A stretch of 7,981 nt of DNA from Myxococcales bacterium (lineage in GTDB: Bacteria; Myxococcota_A; Polyangia; Fen-1088). The position numbers and the translations under genes were made by a program. Every line of letters begins with the position of its first letter. Position 1 is the stretch's first letter. Location: assembly GCA_003161835.1 (NCBI GenBank), contig PMNO01000390.1, positions 324-8,304 of the forward strand, read 5' to 3'. Shown here one piece after another: positions 6,690 through 7,981 of this stretch. A model generated the notes under the pieces. It was given only the letters and a program-made list of their open reading frames with translations, did no database searches and was not told the origin of the DNA.

Positions 6690-7337
6690 TCAAGGTCCGG
6701 CCCGCCAGGCCCCCGGTGTGACACGCGCCTTCATGCGGGAGGCATAGTCAGCGAGCGCGGGATTGGTCCTGAGCCGCTGGCCCACGAGCTTCCGAACGCG
6801 CGCGAGCTGTCGTTTGGTGGTGGAGACGGAAACGCCGGCGGCCGCCGCGACCTCGGGCAGGCTGAGCCCCTTGATGAATCTGAGGTTGAAAAACATTTGG
6901 TCCTTGGGACTCAGCAAATCCAGCACTTCGGAGAACGCGAACAACGCCCGACGGGCGGGGATGTCCACCGTGGCATCGTCCGGAACATCCTGTTCGGGGG
7001 ACGTATCAAACTGTGCTCCCCAGGAGGAGACGAAGGCGTGCTTGCGGCGGCGAAACTCATACTTGATCATCCTCGACGTGATCGCCGCGACGAAGGCCTC
7101 TAGCGCCTCGGGATCGCGCAGGCCGGGAACCTTCCTGAAGAACGCCAAGAAGATGTCCTGTTGGAGGTCATCGATGTCGCTGGCGGGGCCAAACGTGCGC
7201 TTCAAAATTCCGCGGACCATGGGGGAAAACCGCTTCCACGCCCGCTGGGTCGCACCCCTGTCGCCCGCTATCAAGGCACGCGCGAGCGCCCTGTCGTCGT
7301 CCGGCGCGCCGGGGCGCGGACTGCTTGGCGTGCTCAC
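6690..7337 (-). CDS. ECF-like sigma-70 family RNA polymerase sigma factor (second)
   Basis: The 215-residue product has sigma region 2 at about 17-98 (ARALIAGDRGATQRAWKRFSP, then D54-I-D-D-L-Q-Q-D-I-F-L-A-F-F, then ITSRMIKYEFRRRK) and region 4 at about 136-189 (LLSPKDQMFFNLRFIKGLS, helix-turn-helix PEVAAAAGVSVSTTKRQLARV). It should recruit RNA polymerase to specific promoters. A 26-residue C-terminal tail rich in Arg and Ala follows region 4. GTG 7337 is the only possible start before an in-frame TAG at 7353-7355 and has no Shine-Dalgarno. No zinc-finger or other anti-sigma gene adjoins it; the only partner is the PD40 lipoprotein 40 nt downstream. It resembles the first sigma gene in length and layout but the sequences are not close copies, so recent duplication is unlikely. 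Confidence 0.88.
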   Translation of the reverse strand: MSTPSSPRPGAPDDDRALARALIAGDRGATQRAWKRFSPMVRGILKRTFGPASDIDDLQQDIFLAFFRKVPGLRDPEALEAFVAAITSRMIKYEFRRRKHAFVSSWGAQFDTSPEQDVPDDATVDIPARRALFAFSEVLDLLSPKDQMFFNLRFIKGLSLPEVAAAAGVSVSTTKRQLARVRKLVGQRLRTNPALADYASRMKARVTPGAWRAGP

Positions 7338-7451
7338 CGCGCGGATTCTGGTCTACCGGGCCGTCCAGGTGGTTACTGATGCAAGGGCGGTTAGGGAAAT
7401 GCACCGCGCAGCCCGGGTCGCGGCGCTGTGTGAGGGCAGCCGCGGCGGTGG

Positions 7452-7479
7452 TTGTCGGTCGCACCCGAGCGCGTACAAT
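7452..7479 (+). promoter_or_regulatory. Putative sigma-70 promoter for the ligase gene
   Basis: TTGTCG (7452-7457) is a 4/6 match to the -35 consensus and TACAAT (7474-7479) a 5/6 match to the -10, with 16 nt between. Transcription would begin near 7486, leaving a leader of about 89 nt before ATG 7575. The region is GC-rich, so an AT-containing hexamer with fitting spacing stands out, but the match is by eye only. Confidence 0.4.
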
Positions 7480-7574
7480 CCCCCGCCTGACGTGAACGCG
7501 CCCGATGATGACCTCCCTGCCGAGTCGCGCGCGCCGGCTCCTCGAGAACCGGCGGCAGGAGAGGCGAGGAGGCG

Positions 7575-7981
7575 ATGACGAAGTCCGGCGGGAAAGGCCA
7601 GCCGGGTCCGAGGCCCAAAGCCGCCAAGAGCGGCCATCTGCCCGCCCACGCCACCATCCCGTTCGTCCCACCCCAGTTGGCCACCCTGTGTGACTCACCG
7701 CCGCTGGGTGACCAATGGTTCCACGAGCTGAAATTCGACGGGTTCCGCCTGTTGTGCCGGATTCAAGATGGTAATGTCACTTTGTTCACCCGTACCGGAC
7801 AGGACTGGACCGCCCGCTTCGAGGAGGTGGCGGAGGCGGCCGCGCAGCTTGGCGTGACAGGTGCCCTGCTCGACGGTGAGGTCGCCGTCTTGCGTCCCGA
7901 CGGCACCACGAGCTTTCAGGCTTTGCAGACCCACCTCCAGGGCCAGTCGAAAGACGATCTGATCTATTTTGCGTTCGACCT
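7575..7981 (+). CDS. ligD: LigD-type ATP-dependent DNA ligase, N-terminal part, cut by window edge
   Basis: 135 complete codons are visible. After a basic, Pro/Gly/Lys-rich tail of about 28 residues comes the nucleotidyltransferase domain: FVPPQLATL; W48-F-H-E-L-K53-F-D-G-F-R58, which is ligase motif I with K53 as the lysine adenylated by ATP; R73-T-G; LLDGEVAVL with E102; a SFQALQ stretch; and YFAFD at the edge, the start of motif III. These match the ligase module of LigD proteins, which seal double-strand breaks with Ku in bacterial non-homologous end joining. The ligase module is at the very N-terminus, so polymerase or phosphoesterase modules, if present, must follow beyond the edge; a single-domain ligase remains possible. 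The start is settled: after an in-frame TGA at 7509 there is no other ATG, GTG or TTG before ATG 7575, and AGGAGG at 7567-7572 plus GAGG at 7561-7564 lie upstream. No Ku gene is visible here. Confidence 0.85.
   Translation, partial: MTKSGGKGQPGPRPKAAKSGHLPAHATIPFVPPQLATLCDSPPLGDQWFHELKFDGFRLLCRIQDGNVTLFTRTGQDWTARFEEVAEAAAQLGVTGALLDGEVAVLRPDGTTSFQALQTHLQGQSKDDLIYFAFD

Noticed and set aside
6468..7103. 211-codon plus-strand open frame
   Set aside because: It is antisense to both the PD40 lipoprotein and the second sigma gene and shows no domain.
7532..7554. Six-bp inverted repeat in the ligase leader
   Set aside because: Short GC stem with an 11-nt loop and no T-run; such stems are expected by chance at this base composition.
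6763..7578. 271-codon plus-strand open frame
   Set aside because: It is antisense to most of the second sigma gene, whose domains are clear, and its own translation is low-complexity with no family features.
7505..7693. 62-codon frame beginning in the leader of the ligase gene
   Set aside because: It overlaps the ligase start in another frame, is Arg/Pro-rich as expected for a GC-driven shadow, and has no ribosome site.

Overview
The window is GC-rich DNA that most likely comes from a myxobacterium (Myxococcota, probably the Polyangia side). This is an inference from gene content: a DUF1592/DUF1588-type lipoprotein paired with a DUF1552 protein, two divergent ECF-like sigma factors, a membrane-anchored zinc-finger/TPR protein, a PD40 beta-propeller lipoprotein and an NHEJ-type ATP-dependent DNA ligase. 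Several genes use GTG or TTG starts. I see no mobile element, CRISPR array, tRNA or rRNA. Family names come from recognising motifs by eye; no search was run.

Layout. (1) Positions 1-2682, minus strand: a two-gene unit. A lipoprotein with the PSD3/PSD5/PSD4/PSCyt3/PSD2 (DUF1587-1595-1592-1588-1585) architecture and one CxxCH haem motif is followed after 1 nt by a Tat-exported DUF1552 protein that runs off the left edge. (2) Positions 2683-3003: a divergent intergenic region of 321 nt with inverted repeats in the leader of the DUF1592 gene, a textbook-shaped intrinsic terminator facing right at 2830-2850 with no gene in front of it, and two perfect TTGACA boxes next to the sigma gene start. 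(3) Positions 3004-5731, plus strand: an ECF-like sigma factor; an overlapping (ATGA) gene for a one-pass membrane protein with an N-terminal zinc anti-sigma motif and a periplasmic TPR domain; and an exported two-domain protein that may end in a membrane-associated beta domain. (4) Positions 5747-7337, minus strand: a second ECF-like sigma factor and, 40 nt downstream, a five-blade PD40 lipoprotein; this unit converges on the previous one with 15 nt between stop codons. (5) Positions 7338-7574: a divergent intergenic region with a plausible promoter for the rightmost gene. (6) Positions 7575-7981, plus strand: the N-terminal third or so of a LigD-type ATP-dependent DNA ligase, cut by the right edge.

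The sequence suggests two separate envelope-linked regulatory units placed tail to tail. In the first, the sigma factor is probably held by the zinc-finger/TPR membrane protein, with the TPR part and the exported third protein on the far side of the membrane. In the second, a sigma factor has a lipoprotein partner but no visible anti-sigma factor. The DUF1592/DUF1552 pair could be a target or merely a neighbour of the first sigma gene. The ligase appears unrelated to the rest.
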